From DATJGR01 sp963780795 (GTDB lineage: Bacteria > Pseudomonadota > Gammaproteobacteria > Pseudomonadales > Azotimanducaceae), in NCBI GenBank assembly GCA_963780795.1, contig CAWADH010000008.1, forward strand, positions 1,178,001 through 1,242,000: a stretch of DNA of 64,000 nt. The letters run 5' to 3'. Numbering within the stretch: the first letter of the stretch is position 1; each line of letters starts with the position of its first letter. Made by a program: the position numbers and the translations under genes. Below are positions 63,435-64,000 of this stretch, piece by piece. Under the pieces are notes generated by a model, which was not told the origin of the DNA, searched no databases, and saw only the letters and a program-made list of their open reading frames with translations.

Positions 63435-64000
63435 TCAATGCGCCACTGTGGCGAGCCGCACACCGAGATAGATGAACACACCGCCGATCGAGCGATTGAC
63501 CCAGGCGCGAACTGCTTTCGAGTCTTGCATGCGGTTCGCGATCCGCGCGGCCGACCAGGCGACGAACAGATTCCACAGCGTCGCGTTGAAGTTGAAGACA
63601 CAACCAAGGAACACGAACGCAAACGCCTTGTGCGACGCATCGGGCGCGATGAACTGCGGCAGAAACGCGAGGAAGAACAGCGCCACTTTGGGATTCAGAG
63701 CGTTCGTCGCGAAGCCTTGCGCGAACACGCGGCGCAAACGTTGTTGCGGCGCATGCGCATCCGCTTCGAGCGCTTGCGGCGCGGTGCGCAGCATCGACAC
63801 GCCCATCCACACGAGGTACGCACCGCCGACCCACTTCAGCACCGTGAACGCGGTGGCCGATGCCGCGAGCAACGCCGACAACCCGAGCGCCGCAGCGAAG
63901 ATGTGCACGAAACAGCCGCTGCCGATGCCGAGCGCGGCCACCGCACCGCCGCGCCAGCCCTGACTCGCAGTGCGGCTCAGGATATAGAACGTATCGGGAC
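63435..64000 (-). CDS. LysE-family amino-acid exporter (5' end outside window)
   Basis: Partial inner-membrane exporter of the LysE/RhtB family, which exports amino acids such as lysine, threonine or homoserine. The frame is open to the window end: PDTFYILSRTASQG lies at its N-terminal end, and then AALGIGSGCFVHIFAAALGL, WVGGAYLVWMGVSML, FAQGFATNALNPKVALFFLA and NRSIGGVFIYLGVRL are the usual segments. Five or six hydrophobic helices are expected. An internal GTG at 63941 would give a shorter product but cuts into the first helix. Confidence 0.9.
   Translation of the reverse strand, partial: PDTFYILSRTASQGWRGGAVAALGIGSGCFVHIFAAALGLSALLAASATAFTVLKWVGGAYLVWMGVSMLRTAPQALEADAHAPQQRLRRVFAQGFATNALNPKVALFFLAFLPQFIAPDASHKAFAFVFLGCVFNFNATLWNLFVAWSAARIANRMQDSKAVRAWVNRSIGGVFIYLGVRLATVAH

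Overview
This 64 kb window is GC-rich and densely packed with short intergenic gaps and many ATGA/GTGA-type overlaps, and no tRNA, rRNA or CRISPR array was recognised. The gene set points to a free-living aerobic proteobacterium: two TonB-dependent receptors, an OmpA protein with thrombospondin-3 repeats, an EnvZ/OmpR-like pair, class III alcohol dehydrogenase, and many acyl-CoA enzymes of the kind seen in steroid, terpenoid or aromatic degraders. It also makes ectoine and hydroxyectoine, so it probably meets osmotic stress. I lean towards a gammaproteobacterium (Steroidobacterales/Nevskiales-like), but the window has no taxonomic marker that settles this.

Layout. 1-3.2 kb: amidase (cut by the window edge), DAHP synthase, VOC protein. 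3.2-5.4 kb: sulfotransferase and ThuA-like genes divergent from a TetR regulator. 5.5-9.1 kb: DUF35 protein, thiolase-fold protein, alpha/beta hydrolase and acyl-CoA-dehydrogenase-like flavoprotein in one operon. 9.2-12.9 kb (minus): DUF4399, amidohydrolase, LLM flavin oxidoreductase and glutathione-dependent formaldehyde dehydrogenase. 13.0-23.2 kb is an osmoadaptation region: an SLC13-type permease overlapping an MscS channel, a broken second mscS, then an ectR-like regulator divergent from ectA-ectB-ectC-ectD-ask_ect and an SSS symporter. 23.3-28.4 kb: acyl-CoA ligase, an acyl-CoA-dehydrogenase-like pseudogene, a VOC protein, a toxin-antitoxin pair, an epoxide-hydrolase-like protein and an enoyl-CoA hydratase. 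28.5-34.1 kb: two large TonB-dependent receptors with strong terminators. 34.4-37.4 kb: M20 amidohydrolase, gamma-glutamylcyclotransferase-like protein and acyl-CoA dehydrogenase. 37.4-38.4 kb: REP-associated tyrosine transposase (RAYT) with flanking repeats. 38.4-43.2 kb: FAD oxidoreductase, enoyl-CoA hydratase, alpha/beta hydrolase, acyl-CoA ligase and an orphan ClpP-like protease.

The most striking part is 43.3-50.4 kb. A tightly packed seven-gene operon encodes an HSL-type esterase, an APH-fold kinase, an enolase paralogue with two altered active-site residues, a YciI-like protein, a D-2-hydroxyacid dehydrogenase, an atypical SDR and an acetoacetate-CoA-ligase-like enzyme. Kinase, enolase-like enzyme and 2-hydroxyacid dehydrogenase together resemble the hydroxypyruvate - glycerate - 2-phosphoglycerate - PEP sequence. 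My hypothesis is a previously undescribed route acting on a substituted glycerate-like substrate.

50.4-64 kb: two MaoC-type genes and an enoyl-CoA hydratase, an AsmA-like protein, the OmpA protein, the two-component system with a secreted partner, a thiolase, an Ala-rich lipoprotein, an SMP-30 lactonase overlapping a TolC-like gene whose signal peptide carries a 15-bp minisatellite, an FMN reductase, an SDR, a DUF1992 protein and a LysE-type exporter cut by the window end.
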